DNA of 64,000 nucleotides from Erythrobacter sp. (GCA_029937545.1 JAPYPR010000010.1:1-64000), one strand, 5' to 3'; positions 36,240 to 45,641 are shown, numbered from the stretch's first letter. A program made the numbers and translations. Notes: generated by a model from the letters alone, not told the origin.

Positions 36240-36656
36240 TCAGGTCCAATAATCCTGAACATTCGTCCATGCCTCTTTTGATGCTGGTCCCAACCACGGA
36301 ACAAAATCCGAAGGTCGGGTAGAATTGTAGCGGACGGTAGCGGTCAAATCCTCGAGAAGTCCGATCACCGCAGCTTCGGAGACGTAGTGCTCGCCTCGCT
36401 CGACCCAGTCCTCCACCACGCCAAAAATGGCGGGGAAACCGCTGGTTTCTCCTCGCTCAAGCATGGCGATCAGGTGATTGGCGAGTTCGCTGAGCGCAAG
36501 ATAGTGTGGGAGATCTGCTTCCGTTGCGTCCTCAAGCTCTATTGGCTCGCTTTCCCACTCTTCCACGAAGTCTTGCGACGCCGGTTTGAAGCTCGGGCAG
36601 GCTTCGAGCATGGCATCCATGAAATCGGCTTTCGTGATGGGTGGCGGGGTGTTCAT
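36240..36656 (-). CDS. hypothetical acidic protein
   Basis: This 138-residue acidic, soluble, mostly helical protein is unrecognised. Visible features are FVEEWESEPIELEDATEADL, ALSELANHLIAMLERGE, VEDWVERGEHYVSEAAVIG, and a Trp-rich C-terminus ending VQDYWT. It resembles in size and acidity the single-domain DUF and immunity-type proteins, but I see no diagnostic motif. It stands alone between the GST gene (convergent) and mutM. Confidence 0.65.
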   Translation of the reverse strand: MNTPPPITKADFMDAMLEACPSFKPASQDFVEEWESEPIELEDATEADLPHYLALSELANHLIAMLERGETSGFPAIFGVVEDWVERGEHYVSEAAVIGLLEDLTATVRYNSTRPSDFVPWLGPASKEAWTNVQDYWT

Positions 36657-36718
36657 GCGCCAGCGCTACGGAGACCCTCGCTGGGTTGCAATGGAAAGCG
36701 GATTGCGAAGGGATTTCG

Positions 36719-37534
36719 CTACCTCTGACAAACCGGGCAGAACCACGTGCTCCGCCCGCCCTGCACGATGCGCCGGATCGTGCCGCCGTCCTCGTGGTGG
36801 CAGGGCTCGCCTTCGCGGCCGTAGACGTGGAAGCGGGTGGCGAAATAGCCGAGGTTGCCGTCGGGCTGGGCGAAATCGCGCAGGGTGGAGCCGCCGTCAC
36901 GGATCGACTGTTCGAGCACCTCGCGGATCGCGGGGACGAGACGGCGCAGTTGCGGCATGGTCACCTTGCCGCCGGCCTTGCGCGGGCTGATCCCACTGCG
37001 CCACAGCGCCTCGCAGACATAGATATTGCCCAGCCCCGCGACGATCCGCTGGTCGAGCAGCAGCAGTTTGATCGCCTGCTTGCGCCCGCGCGTCGCCTCG
37101 CGCAGGTGCTCTGCTGTGAGGGCGTCGCCCAGCGGCTCCGGCCCCAGCGCGGCGAAGGGCTTCCACACCGCCAGCTCGCCATTGGTCATCAGGTCGACTG
37201 AGCCGAACCGGCGCGGATCGTTGAGCGCAAAGCGGTTGCGCGCGGTCTCGAGGATCAGGTGATCGTGCTTGTCGGCATCCTCCGGATCGATCCGCCAACG
37301 CCCGCTCATGCCGAGGTGGAACACCATCGCATGATCGCGGCTGGTGTGGATCAGCCCGTATTTCGCCCGGCGCGCGAGATGCGTGACGCTCGCCCCGGTC
37401 AGCGCCTGCACCAGACCGGCGGGGAAGGGGCGGCGCATGTCGGGCCGGTTGATCGTGACGCGGGTGATTGTCTCGCCCTCGAGGAACCTCGCGAGCCCGC
37501 GGACGGTGGTTTCGACTTCGGGGAGTTCGGGCAT
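36719..37534 (-). CDS. mutM: formamidopyrimidine-DNA glycosylase
   Basis: This 271-residue base-excision repair enzyme removes 8-oxoguanine. The catalytic Pro and Glu follow the start Met (PELPEVETTVRGLARFLEG). RFALNDPRRFGSVDL is the strand-insertion loop, LLLDQRIVAGLGNIYVCEAL is the helix-two-turn-helix, and the C-terminal zinc finger ends RIVQGGRSTWFCPVCQR. Unusually, the first Cys pair of the finger reads EPCHHEDGGTIRR, with Glu where the second Cys is expected. It lies divergently from ubiE, the arrangement conserved in alphaproteobacteria. Confidence 0.95.
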   Translation of the reverse strand: MPELPEVETTVRGLARFLEGETITRVTINRPDMRRPFPAGLVQALTGASVTHLARRAKYGLIHTSRDHAMVFHLGMSGRWRIDPEDADKHDHLILETARNRFALNDPRRFGSVDLMTNGELAVWKPFAALGPEPLGDALTAEHLREATRGRKQAIKLLLLDQRIVAGLGNIYVCEALWRSGISPRKAGGKVTMPQLRRLVPAIREVLEQSIRDGGSTLRDFAQPDGNLGYFATRFHVYGREGEPCHHEDGGTIRRIVQGGRSTWFCPVCQR

Positions 37535-37564
37535 GGTAGGGGTCGAGTAACAGGGGGGTGGTGC

Positions 37565-37733
37565 GGCGTCTATGAGTTGGTTTTCTGCGTGCGGAAAGCG
37601 CATCCGCGCTTTCCTTGTGGCTGTTCCGTCCCACGCCCCCTCCCGGCCACCCAATCAGTATAATGCCATGGGTGGTCGGGAGGGGGCGTGGGACGGAACA
37701 GGGCGCAGCGACCAAAGGGAGCGGATAGACGCC
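37565..37733. repeat. nested intergenic palindrome
   Basis: Three inverted pairs are present. The outer pair GGCGTCTAT (37565-37573) and ATAGACGCC (37725-37733) encloses a 9-bp hairpin GGAAAGCGC-atcc-GCGCTTTCC (37593-37614). It also encloses a long hairpin whose 32-nt arms (37622-37653 and 37669-37700) match at 31 of 32 positions around a 15-nt loop. The arms read TTCCGTCCCACGCCCCCTCC and its complement. It carries no ORF and lies between divergent mutM and ubiE. It looks like a REP/MITE-type non-autonomous element. Confidence 0.85.
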
Positions 37734-37762
37734 ACTAAAACTTCCCCCTAAAGCCCACCCCC

Positions 37763-38494
37763 ATGACCGACACCGTTTCCTTCGGCTACGAAGACATCGA
37801 CGCGACCGAGAAGACCGGCCGCGTGGGCGAGGTTTTCTCCAGCGTCGCCGCCAAATACGACATCATGAACGATGCCATGTCGGGCGGCATGCACCGGCTC
37901 TGGAAGAACCGTTTCGTTGCCCGCGTGAAACCGCAGGAGGGCGAGGCGATCCTCGACATGGCGGGCGGGACGGGTGACATCGCCTTCCGCCTGGCCGAGC
38001 GCGGCGCGAGCGTGACGGTGAGCGACATCAACCAGGACATGCTCGATGTCGGCATCGAACGCGCGATGGAGCGCGGGATCGACGGATTGGTCTGGAGCCG
38101 CCAGAACGCCGAAGAACTGACCTTCTCCAGCCGCATCTTCGACGCCTATACCATCGCCTTCGGCATCCGGAACGTGACCCATATCGACAAGGCCCTGCGC
38201 GAGGCGCACCGTGTGCTGAAGTTCGGCGGGCGGTTCTTCTGCCTCGAATTCAGCCAGACCGACTGGCCGGGCTTCAAGGACATTTACGACCTTTATTCGC
38301 ATAAGGTCATGCCGCAGATCGGCAAGGCGATCGCCAATGACGAGGACAGCTACCGCTATCTTGCCGAATCGATTCGCCGCTTTCCGAAGCCCGCCGAATT
38401 CGAAGCGATGATACGCGATGCGGGGTTCGAGAATACGCGCGTGGAATCGATCCTCGGCGGGGCAGTCAACATCCATACGGGGTGGAAGGTTTAG
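37763..38494 (+). CDS. ubiE: ubiquinone/menaquinone C-methyltransferase
   Basis: This 243-residue SAM-dependent methyltransferase acts in ubiquinone synthesis. Features are GEVFSSVAAKYDIMNDAMSG (about 22-41), the SAM motif ILDMAGGTGDIAFRLAERG (about 65-83), and YTIAFGIRNVTHIDKALREA, the UbiE signature 2 region. The C-terminus ends GGAVNIHTGWKV. It is followed at once by ubiB, whose ribosome site lies within its last codons. Confidence 0.95.
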   Translation: MTDTVSFGYEDIDATEKTGRVGEVFSSVAAKYDIMNDAMSGGMHRLWKNRFVARVKPQEGEAILDMAGGTGDIAFRLAERGASVTVSDINQDMLDVGIERAMERGIDGLVWSRQNAEELTFSSRIFDAYTIAFGIRNVTHIDKALREAHRVLKFGGRFFCLEFSQTDWPGFKDIYDLYSHKVMPQIGKAIANDEDSYRYLAESIRRFPKPAEFEAMIRDAGFENTRVESILGGAVNIHTGWKV

Positions 38495-38496
38495 GG

Positions 38497-40059
38497 GTGG
38501 CGAGACCGCTCACTCACATTCTCCGGCTGGGCAAGTGGGCGCGCATCCTTGCGCGGCACGGCGCGCTGCGTGGGATCCAGAACGATCCTAATACTCCGGT
38601 TCCGGTCAAGCGCCTGATCGGTATCTTCAGCATCGGCACGATGAAGTCGCGCGAGCCGGACTACGCCGGGGCCTTCCGCGAGATCGGCCCGGCCGCAATC
38701 AAGCTCGGCCAGACGCTTGCCACGCGGCCCGATCTCGTCGGCGAAGATGCGGCGCGTAACCTGCTCAAGCTGCAGGACGACCTGCCGCCGGTCGACTTCG
38801 AATTGATCCGCCAGAGCATCGAGTCAAGCTTCGAACAGCCGCTCGAGAACCTCTATGCCGAGTTCGACCCCGCGCCCGTCGGCGCCGCCTCCATCGCGCA
38901 GGTCCACCGTGCGGTCACCACCGAAGGTCGGCAGGTCGCGGTCAAGGTCCTGCGCCCCGGCGTGCGCGAGCGGTTCGCCAAGGATATCGCGACCTATGAG
39001 TGGGCCGCCGCCCATCTCGAAAGCTTCGGCGGAGAGGCCGCGCGCCTGCGCCCGCGCCTCGTCATCGCCAATTTCAAGCGCTGGACCAATCGCGAACTCG
39101 ACCTGCGGCGCGAGGCGGCCAGCGCCTCCGAACTGGCCGAGCACATGGTCGGCACCGAGGGCTACGAAATTCCCGGCATCGACTGGGACCGTACCAATGG
39201 CCGGGTGATGACGGTCGATTGGATCGACGGCGTCAAGATCAGCGATACAGAGGCGATCCGTGCGGCAGGCCACGATGTGAACGAGCTGGCCAGCCGCCTT
39301 GTGCTTGCCTTCCTGAAGCAGGCCATCGCCGCCGGATTCTTCCACGCCGATATGCACCAGGGGAACCTGTTCGTGAAGCCGGACGGGACGATCGCCGCGA
39401 TCGATTTCGGCATCATGGGCCGGATCGATCGGCAGGCACGCACGTGGCTGGCGGAGATCCTCTACGGCCTGACGACCGGCAATTACCGCCGTGTCGCCGA
39501 AATCCATTTCGAAGCGCAATATGTGCCGAGCTATCACGATGTCGACGAGTTCGCGACGGCGCTTCGGGCGGTGGGCGAGCCGATGCGCGGCAAGCCGGTG
39601 AGCGAGTTGTCCGTCGGCCAGATGCTCGACGGGCTGTTCGCCATTACGCGCGATTTCGACATGCAGACCCAGCCGCACCTGCTGCTGTTGCAGAAGACCA
39701 TGGTGATGGTCGAAGGCATCGCGACACAGCTCAATCCCGGCATCAATATGTGGGACACCAGCGCGCCCTATGTCCGCAGCTGGATCCGCGACGAGCTAGG
39801 TCCGGAAGCCGCCATTGCCGACCGTATCCGCACCGACACCGAAACGCTGCTGCGCATCCCCGACCTCGTGCGCCGGATCGAGGACCGTTTCCCGCCCAAG
39901 GGCGGCGCGCCCGAACCGCCGCCGCTGCCCGACATCGAATTGATGTGGGAAAGGCGCGAACGCAAAGAGCGCGGACGCGGCTGGCTGGGTTATGTGCTGG
40001 CGGCACTCGGAGGGGGTCTGGCTGCATGGGCGGCAGTGACGCAGGGATGGATCGGCTGA
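38497..40059 (+). CDS. ubiB: ubiquinone biosynthesis regulatory kinase-like protein
   Basis: This 520-residue ABC1/UbiB protein-kinase-like ATPase is needed for aerobic ubiquinone synthesis. The KxGQ motif is in GPAAIKLGQTLATRPDL. VGAASIAQVHRAV is the Ala-rich nucleotide loop, and VKVLRPGVRERF holds the Lys. FFHADMHQGNLFVKPDG and AIDFGIMGRID are the catalytic and Mg-binding loops. One or two C-terminal membrane helices follow (YVLAALGGGLAAWAAVTQGW). GTG 38497 is chosen because GGAAGG is 8 nt upstream. Confidence 0.94.
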   Translation: MARPLTHILRLGKWARILARHGALRGIQNDPNTPVPVKRLIGIFSIGTMKSREPDYAGAFREIGPAAIKLGQTLATRPDLVGEDAARNLLKLQDDLPPVDFELIRQSIESSFEQPLENLYAEFDPAPVGAASIAQVHRAVTTEGRQVAVKVLRPGVRERFAKDIATYEWAAAHLESFGGEAARLRPRLVIANFKRWTNRELDLRREAASASELAEHMVGTEGYEIPGIDWDRTNGRVMTVDWIDGVKISDTEAIRAAGHDVNELASRLVLAFLKQAIAAGFFHADMHQGNLFVKPDGTIAAIDFGIMGRIDRQARTWLAEILYGLTTGNYRRVAEIHFEAQYVPSYHDVDEFATALRAVGEPMRGKPVSELSVGQMLDGLFAITRDFDMQTQPHLLLLQKTMVMVEGIATQLNPGINMWDTSAPYVRSWIRDELGPEAAIADRIRTDTETLLRIPDLVRRIEDRFPPKGGAPEPPPLPDIELMWERRERKERGRGWLGYVLAALGGGLAAWAAVTQGWIG

Positions 40060-41165
40060 CGGACGGCGCAGCGGCGCCCACATGGGACCGCTTCGCGCAT
40101 TGGAGCGCGTGGCCCGCCCGCGTGCTGCTGGTGGTGGTGGCCATGCTGCTTGTGCTGGCCGCGCTGACCCCGCTGACCGCCCGGATGGATGGTACGCCGG
40201 CGGATGTGCCGGAAATGGCGCTGCCGGGAGACAGCGCACCCGCCAACGACGCTGCGAAGCGGGACGAAGATCTTGCCTTCTACGATCGCATAATCGAGCG
40301 GATCGAGGGCGGCGAGAACTATTACGATTTCGTGGTCGAGGAGCAGCGCGCGCGCGACTACCCGGTGCGCCCCGGCGCCACCGTGCGCCTGCCGACGCTT
40401 GCCTATATCCATGCCTGGCTGGGCGAGCCTGGGATGATTGCGTTGTCGATCGCACTGATGCTCGCCTGCATCTGGGCCTGGTGGCGCAGGTTGGGGGACG
40501 AGCCGGGCGGCAGCCGGATGCAGCGGATCGGCGCGGCGCTGATGTTCATGGGCGGCTCTCTCGGGCTCAACCGCTCCTATTTCGTGCTGCACGAACTTTG
40601 GGCCGGGATGCTGGTTGCGCTGGCCTTCGGGCTGCATCGCCCGGGGAGATGGGGCCGGGCGCTGGCCGTGGCTGCGCTGGCGCTCGCCATTCGCGAGCAT
40701 GTGCTGCCCTTCGTGCTATTGCTGGGCGCGATGGCGGCGTGGCGGCGGGACTGGAAAGAAGCCGCGGCTTGGGCGGCGCTGGTCGCGGTGTTCTTTGCAG
40801 CGATGGCGTGGCACCTTGCGCAGGTGAACCCGCAGGTCCTCCCGAGCGATCCGGAAAGCCCTGACTGGCTCGTTCTGCGCGGTCTCTCCGGCTGGCTCGG
40901 CAATATCGTGTTGAGCTCCAATCTGCGCTTCCTGCCGCATGAGCTTGCAGGGCCGATCGTGCTGCTGATGGCGCTTGGCTGGGCGGGGTGGAAATCGTCC
41001 GCCGGGACGACAGGGACGTTCCTCTATCTCGGCTATGGCCTCGCCTTCATGCTGGCTGGCCGGGCGAACAATTTCTACTGGGGCGCAGTCGTCGCCCCGG
41101 CCATGTTCGTCGGGCTTGCGTTCTTGCCGATGGCGCTTCGCTCGCTCGTCAGATCGGCGCGCTGA
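40026..41165 (+). CDS. polytopic membrane protein, glycosyltransferase-like
   Basis: This 379-residue inner-membrane protein has about 8-9 hydrophobic helices and an early periplasmic loop with RDEDLAFYDRIIERIEGGEN and YDFVVEEQRARDYPVRP. The acidic residue in the first loop and the overall topology resemble GT-C-type glycosyltransferases of the ArnT/PMT kind, but no definite signature is present. ATG 40026 overlaps the end of ubiB by 34 nt and is preceded by GGAGGGGG at suitable spacing. It is probably co-transcribed with ubiEB; its substrate is unknown. Confidence 0.7.
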   Translation: MGGSDAGMDRLTDGAAAPTWDRFAHWSAWPARVLLVVVAMLLVLAALTPLTARMDGTPADVPEMALPGDSAPANDAAKRDEDLAFYDRIIERIEGGENYYDFVVEEQRARDYPVRPGATVRLPTLAYIHAWLGEPGMIALSIALMLACIWAWWRRLGDEPGGSRMQRIGAALMFMGGSLGLNRSYFVLHELWAGMLVALAFGLHRPGRWGRALAVAALALAIREHVLPFVLLLGAMAAWRRDWKEAAAWAALVAVFFAAMAWHLAQVNPQVLPSDPESPDWLVLRGLSGWLGNIVLSSNLRFLPHELAGPIVLLMALGWAGWKSSAGTTGTFLYLGYGLAFMLAGRANNFYWGAVVAPAMFVGLAFLPMALRSLVRSAR

Positions 41166-41171
41166 GCCGCC

Positions 41172-41561
41172 TCAGGTCGAAAGTTTCGGCCAGCCCCACA
41201 GCTTTATCGCATAGGCGAGCACGGCGATGTGCAGCGCCTCGACCCCCATCGGCACCATCCAGCCGTCGTACGGCCCCTCGATCACGAGATTGATGAAGCG
41301 GCCGGTGAAGGCGATCAGGAACAGACCGAGCGCAGGCAGCAGCACATCGCCGCGCCGCCGCCAGGCGCCCCAGCCCATCGACAATGCGCTGATATAGAAG
41401 AAGGCGGTCATGTCTCCGCGCAGGGTCGAGCTGCCATGCGTGCTCGCCACCGACAGACCGAAATCCGCGCCCGATGTGGCCGGATTCACCAGAAAACCCG
41501 TGCCGATCACCAGATCGATAATCGCCAGTATCAGGATGATTGCGCTCAGGATGACATGCAT
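41172..41561 (-). CDS. small four-helix membrane protein
   Basis: This 129-residue integral membrane protein has four predicted helices: LSAIILILAIIDLVIGTGFL, then DMTAFFYISALSMGWGAW, VLLPALGLFLIAFTGRF and ALHIAVLAYAIKLWGW. It resembles DUF4345-like small membrane proteins, without certainty. ATG 41561 is taken as start because GGAGGGG is 5 nt upstream; the longer ATG at 41591 has no ribosome site. It is convergent with the previous membrane gene and divergent from coaBC. Confidence 0.7.
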   Translation of the reverse strand: MHVILSAIILILAIIDLVIGTGFLVNPATSGADFGLSVASTHGSSTLRGDMTAFFYISALSMGWGAWRRRGDVLLPALGLFLIAFTGRFINLVIEGPYDGWMVPMGVEALHIAVLAYAIKLWGWPKLST

Positions 41562-41677
41562 CGGCCCCTCCGTTTCCCCTTTCTTTACCATAGGCGGCTA
41601 CGCGTAATCCCGCAATCCGCCCGCGCTGCGCGCTGGCCATGACGAACGGGGGGCGCTAGCTAGCGCTTGATGACACG

Positions 41678-43474
41678 ATGGGAATGCATTCGCCGATCCG
41701 CGCCCACGCAGGCGCGAGCCAAGCAAGCGTGCGGGATGCCGACGTGAGCGGCCCGCACATCCTGCTCGTGATCGGGGGCGGTATCGCCGCCTACAAATCC
41801 TGCGAACTGGTACGCATGATCCGCAAGGCGGGCGGCAAGGTGACCTGCGTACTGACCGACGGCGGCCAGCAATTCGTCACCCCCATGGCGCTCGCCGCAT
41901 TGAGCGAGAACAAGGTCTATACCTCGCTCTTCGATCTCAAGGACGAGGTCGAGATGGGCCATATCCAGCTGAGCCGCGAGGCCGACCTGGTGGTCGTGTG
42001 CCCGGCGACGGCGGATTTGCTCGCCAAGATGGCTGCCGGCATTGCCGACGATCTGGCGACCACACTGATCCTCGCGACCGACAAGCCGGTGCTGACCGTG
42101 CCCGCGATGAACGTGCGGATGTGGGAGCATTCGGCGACCCAGCGCAATGCCGACTGGCTCCGCCAGGCCGGTGTCGCGGTGATGGATCCGGACGAGGGCG
42201 CGATGGCTTGCGGCGAATTCGGCCCGGGTCGCCTGCCGGAGCCTGCCGCGATCCTTGCGCGGATCGCGGAGGAGCTCGACCTCGATATCGATGTGCCCGA
42301 GCTGCCCGCGCCTGCCGCTGCGCAGCTTGCTGCGCCGGTCGAGGACGAGATTCCCGACGACGACGAGGCAGAGGGCGATATTTTCGAAGCGCTCGAACCC
42401 GAGGCAGAGGAAGAGATCGAAACGAACGGTGGCGGCCTCGGCGGCTTGCTGTCGATGATCATCCCGCGCAGCACCAAGCAGCGCAGCCATGAGGAAATCG
42501 AGGAAGAATTCGCAGCGGAGCCGGAGGACGAACCGGTCGCCGAAGAGGAGTTGCTGGAAGAGCTTCCCGAAGAGGACATCGCCTTCGATCCCGGGGCTGC
42601 GTCGTCGCTGCTCGCCAGCAAGGGCGGAGCCTCGGCAGCGCCGCCGATCGATGTGCAGGCGCTCAATCATACTGTTGCACGGCAAGACATGCGGTCGGCC
42701 CCGCAGCCGCTCGAAGCGAAGGGCGAAAGCGTCTCGGTCAGCTTCGACGAATCGCCGCTGGCCGGTCAGGCTGCCTTCGATCCCGATCCCGAACATCGCC
42801 CGCTCTATGGCAAGCATGTGCTCGTCACTGCCGGCCCGACGCGCGAGCCGATCGATCCGGTGCGTTATATCGCCAACCGGTCGAGCGGGAAGCAGGGCTT
42901 CGCCATTGCTGCCATGGCCGCCGCCGCAGGCGCGCGCGTCACGCTGGTGACCGGACCTGTGCACCTGCCGACGCCCATCGGAGTCGACCGCGTGGATGTC
43001 GAAACCGCCGAAGACATGGCAGAGGAGGTTCGCCGCGCCCTTCCTGCGGATGCCGCTTTCATGGTGGCCGCAGTCGCCGACTGGAAGAGTCGCAGCGTCG
43101 CGACCGAGAAGATGAAGAAGCGCGGCAGCGCGCCGCCCGCGCTGATCCTCGCCGAAAACCCCGATATCCTCGCCAGCGTGGCCGCCGGGCGCAGGCGCCC
43201 CCCCCTGCTGGTCGGCTTCGCCGCCGAGACCGAGAACGTTGTCGAGAACGCCAAGTCCAAGCGCAAGCGCAAGGGCGCCGACTGGATCATCGCCAACAAC
43301 GTCAGCTTCTCCGAAGGCGAGAGCGTGATGGGCGGCGACATGAACCAGGTCCATGTCGTCACCTCCAGCGGTGTGGAAAGCCTGCCCGAAATGCCCAAGG
43401 AAGAGGTTGCGCGCGAGCTTGTCCGCATGGCAGCAGAAGCCCTCAATCGAGAGGGTGACGAGGACAATGACTGA
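41678..43474 (+). CDS. coaBC: phosphopantothenoylcysteine decarboxylase / phosphopantothenate-cysteine ligase
   Basis: This bifunctional coenzyme A biosynthesis enzyme is 598 residues long, against about 400 for the family. The FMN decarboxylase (CoaC) domain spans about 25-195, with [20 protein letters not shown], the active-site His region [30 protein letters not shown] and [14 protein letters not shown]. The ligase (CoaB) domain spans about 378-595, with [20 protein letters not shown] and [10 protein letters not shown]. Between them is a linker of about 180 residues, highly acidic in its first part ([20 protein letters not shown]), that ordinary CoaBC lacks. It overlaps dut by 8 nt. Confidence 0.93.
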   Translation: MGMHSPIRAHAGASQASVRDADVSGPHILLVIGGGIAAYKSCELVRMIRKAGGKVTCVLTDGGQQFVTPMALAALSENKVYTSLFDLKDEVEMGHIQLSREADLVVVCPATADLLAKMAAGIADDLATTLILATDKPVLTVPAMNVRMWEHSATQRNADWLRQAGVAVMDPDEGAMACGEFGPGRLPEPAAILARIAEELDLDIDVPELPAPAAAQLAAPVEDEIPDDDEAEGDIFEALEPEAEEEIETNGGGLGGLLSMIIPRSTKQRSHEEIEEEFAAEPEDEPVAEEELLEELPEEDIAFDPGAASSLLASKGGASAAPPIDVQALNHTVARQDMRSAPQPLEAKGESVSVSFDESPLAGQAAFDPDPEHRPLYGKHVLVTAGPTREPIDPVRYIANRSSGKQGFAIAAMAAAAGARVTLVTGPVHLPTPIGVDRVDVETAEDMAEEVRRALPADAAFMVAAVADWKSRSVATEKMKKRGSAPPALILAENPDILASVAAGRRRPPLLVGFAAETENVVENAKSKRKRKGADWIIANNVSFSEGESVMGGDMNQVHVVTSSGVESLPEMPKEEVARELVRMAAEALNREGDEDND

Positions 43475-43928
43475 TCGCATCGGGGTACGGATCAAGCGCC
43501 TGCCCCATGGACAAGATCTCGACCTGCCTGCTTACGCTACCGATGGCGCGGCGGGCATGGATGTGGTGGCGGCAGAGGCCGTTACGCTCAAACCGGGCCA
43601 GCGCCATGCCGTGGCCACCGGCCTCGCGGTCGCGATCCCCGACGGCTACGAAATCCAGGTGCGGCCGCGCTCGGGCCTTGCGCTCAAACACGGCATTTCC
43701 GTGCCCAACACGCCCGGAACGATCGACAGCGATTATCGCGGCGAGCTGAAGGTCATCATGATCAATCACGGGACGGACGATTTTCCCATTGCGCGCGGCG
43801 ACCGGATCGCGCAGCTGGTGCTGGCCCCGGTAACGCAGGCCGAATGGGACGAAGTCGAGGAACTTGACGATACTGCGCGCGGCTCCGGCGGGTTCGGCTC
43901 GACCGGCGGGCACGAGCGCCTGCACTGA
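43467..43928 (+). CDS. dut: dUTP diphosphatase
   Basis: This 153-residue trimeric dUTPase keeps uracil out of DNA and supplies dUMP. All five family motifs are visible: [62 protein letters not shown], and the C-terminal [12 protein letters not shown] arm. ATG 43467 lies inside the end of coaBC; the pair is a conserved coupled unit in alphaproteobacteria. Confidence 0.96.
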   Translation: MTDRIGVRIKRLPHGQDLDLPAYATDGAAGMDVVAAEAVTLKPGQRHAVATGLAVAIPDGYEIQVRPRSGLALKHGISVPNTPGTIDSDYRGELKVIMINHGTDDFPIARGDRIAQLVLAPVTQAEWDEVEELDDTARGSGGFGSTGGHERLH

Positions 43929-43932
43929 TTTC

Positions 43933-44487
43933 TCAGCGCGCCGCCCGGCGGTGCGCCCGGTGGAAGCAAAAAGCCGCAGCGCTCCAGATCGCGGCGAACA
44001 CCAGAAGCACGCCCCATTCGACAACATGGCCGGGCATCAGTTGCAGTGCCGCGACGCCCAGCACGGGCTGGCCGATCGCGATCACCGCCATGATCCAGCG
44101 TAACGCCGCAGGGAGAAAGCGGAAGATCAGGCTCAGCAGCACCCCGCCGATCACCAGCACGCTGAAGCCCGCGTTCACTGGCTCGCCCTCGGCACCGATC
44201 ATGCCCACGGCGGCATTCGCCCAGACCGTCATGAACCCCGCGACCGATGCTATTGCGATACCGAGACCCTTCGGCGTTCTGCCACCGAATCGCTTCGCGA
44301 GTTCGAGGCCGGTGCCCAGCGCCAAGAGACGGACCGCCGCAAAACCGAAGTCCAGCGGCGTCCAGTGTACTTCGCCGGTGAAAAGCATGGCGATGGCGGG
44401 CAGGGCGAGCAGCGCCATCGCCGCGCCCCATCCGGCGATGCGCCATCCGTTCAGCCAATTGTGCCGTGCGTTTGCTGGGTCGTTCAT
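43933..44487 (-). CDS. hypothetical polytopic membrane protein
   Basis: This 184-residue protein has five or six hydrophobic segments (for instance WGAAMALLALPAIAMLF, FSVLVIGGVLLSLIFRFLP, VVEWGVLLVFAAIWSAAAF). It has a short cytoplasmic N-terminus NDPANARHNWLNGWRIAG and a basic tail. I do not recognise the family. ATG 44487 has GGAG just upstream and is favoured over a longer start at 44550. It is convergent with dut and divergent from the broken winged-helix gene. Confidence 0.7.
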   Translation of the reverse strand: MNDPANARHNWLNGWRIAGWGAAMALLALPAIAMLFTGEVHWTPLDFGFAAVRLLALGTGLELAKRFGGRTPKGLGIAIASVAGFMTVWANAAVGMIGAEGEPVNAGFSVLVIGGVLLSLIFRFLPAALRWIMAVIAIGQPVLGVAALQLMPGHVVEWGVLLVFAAIWSAAAFCFHRAHRRAAR

Positions 44488-44622
44488 CTCGGCTCCTATG
44501 CTTGCGATGCCGGATAGCTGCCGCGAAACCTGCGTGAGCGGCATGAGCAATTCGTGAGCAATGCTTGAAAACCTTCCTCACCCTGACCGCATCGCTTAGA
44601 GAACATGGTCGAAAGGGGGCGC

Positions 44623-45641
44623 ATGGAGCGGCAATCGGACAGCTTGCATTTCGGCGATTTCGAGCTCGACCTGGCCGACCGCCAGTTGCGGCGCGGGGGC
44701 ACTCCGGTCGAACTCGGCAGCCGGTATTTCGATGCGCTGGCCTTGTTGGTCGCCATGCCGGAGCCTTGGTGTCGAAGACCCGCTTCATGGATGAAGTCTG
44801 GCCCGGCATCCCGGTCACCGACGAGGCGCTGACCCAATGCATTCGCACCCTGTGGCGGACCTTGGGCGATGACGCCGCCAACCCCCGCTATATCCAGACC
44901 GTGCCGAAACACGGTTACCGCTTTCTGGCTGAAGTCGCAGTAGAAGACGCCCCCGAGCTTGCAGCGCGGAGATCGTCGATCGCCGGACACGTCGCGGGCG
45001 TCTTCACCCTATCGGGCGCTCTCGCCGGAATACTGGGCGGAGCCTTCTATGGCGCGCTCGCAGGCACGGGCGGCGGCGCGACGATCGTCGTGCTGGCGGC
45101 ATTGGTCGGCGCGCTCGGGACGCTGGCCGGGGCCGCGATCGGTCTCGGCATGGCAGCCGCGATCGCCTGGCGCGAACGAGCCGATCCGTCCGTCATAGCA
45201 GGAGCAATGACAGGGGGCGTCATTGCGGGTGCTCTCGGCAGCACGTTGGGGCGCGACGGGATCGGCCTGCTGACCGGAGAGGCGCTTGGCCGGGTGACCG
45301 GCATTTACGAAGGGCTTGTACTCGGCGCGGCTGTGGGGCTGGCAGGTTGGCTCGTGCTGCGGGAGAACGCATCGCCTGCACCGCGCCTCGCATGTGTCGC
45401 CATGGTGCTCGGCCTCGTTGCTGGCTTCTTCATCGACATCGGCGGCGGTCGGCTGCTCGGTGGCAGTCTCTACGCGCTGCAGCACAGCCTGGGCGACACG
45501 TAGCTTCGCCTCGAAAGCATCGGCGCGCTCGTCGGCGAAAGCACCTTCGGACCGACTGCTCGTTTCGCCACCGCCATTGGCGAGGGGGCGGTATTCGTTC
45601 TGGCCATCGCGACGGGTCTGCTTGTCCTGAAACGCCGCTGA
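44623..45641 (+). pseudogene. winged-helix DNA-binding membrane regulator, disrupted
   Basis: The intact protein would be about 339 residues. It has an OmpR/CadC-type winged-helix domain (FGDFELDLADRQLRRGGTPV, then VSKTRFMDEVWPGIPVTDEA and YIQTVPKHGYRFLAEV) followed by several Gly/Ala-rich transmembrane helices. Two lesions are visible. A frameshift of about one missing base near 44757-44766 separates ALALLVAMP from LVSKTRF. TAG at 45501-45503 falls between HSLGDT and LRLESIGALVGES. Reading resumes cleanly to the stop at 45641. It has a good start (AAAGGGGG before ATG 44623). It may be a pseudogene or carry sequence errors. Confidence 0.8.

Noticed and set aside
36190-36260. Possible tRNA fragment because of a TTTCGATTCAGGTCC segment
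   Set aside because: No acceptor, D or anticodon stem can be drawn around it.
41660-43495. Long minus-strand open frame opposite coaBC
   Set aside because: It is an antisense shadow produced by high GC. The + strand reading has clear CoaC and CoaB motifs.
44740-44780. Programmed ribosomal frameshift in the winged-helix gene
   Set aside because: There is no slippery heptamer or downstream structure at the site, and a further stop occurs at 45501. Decay or sequence error is simpler.
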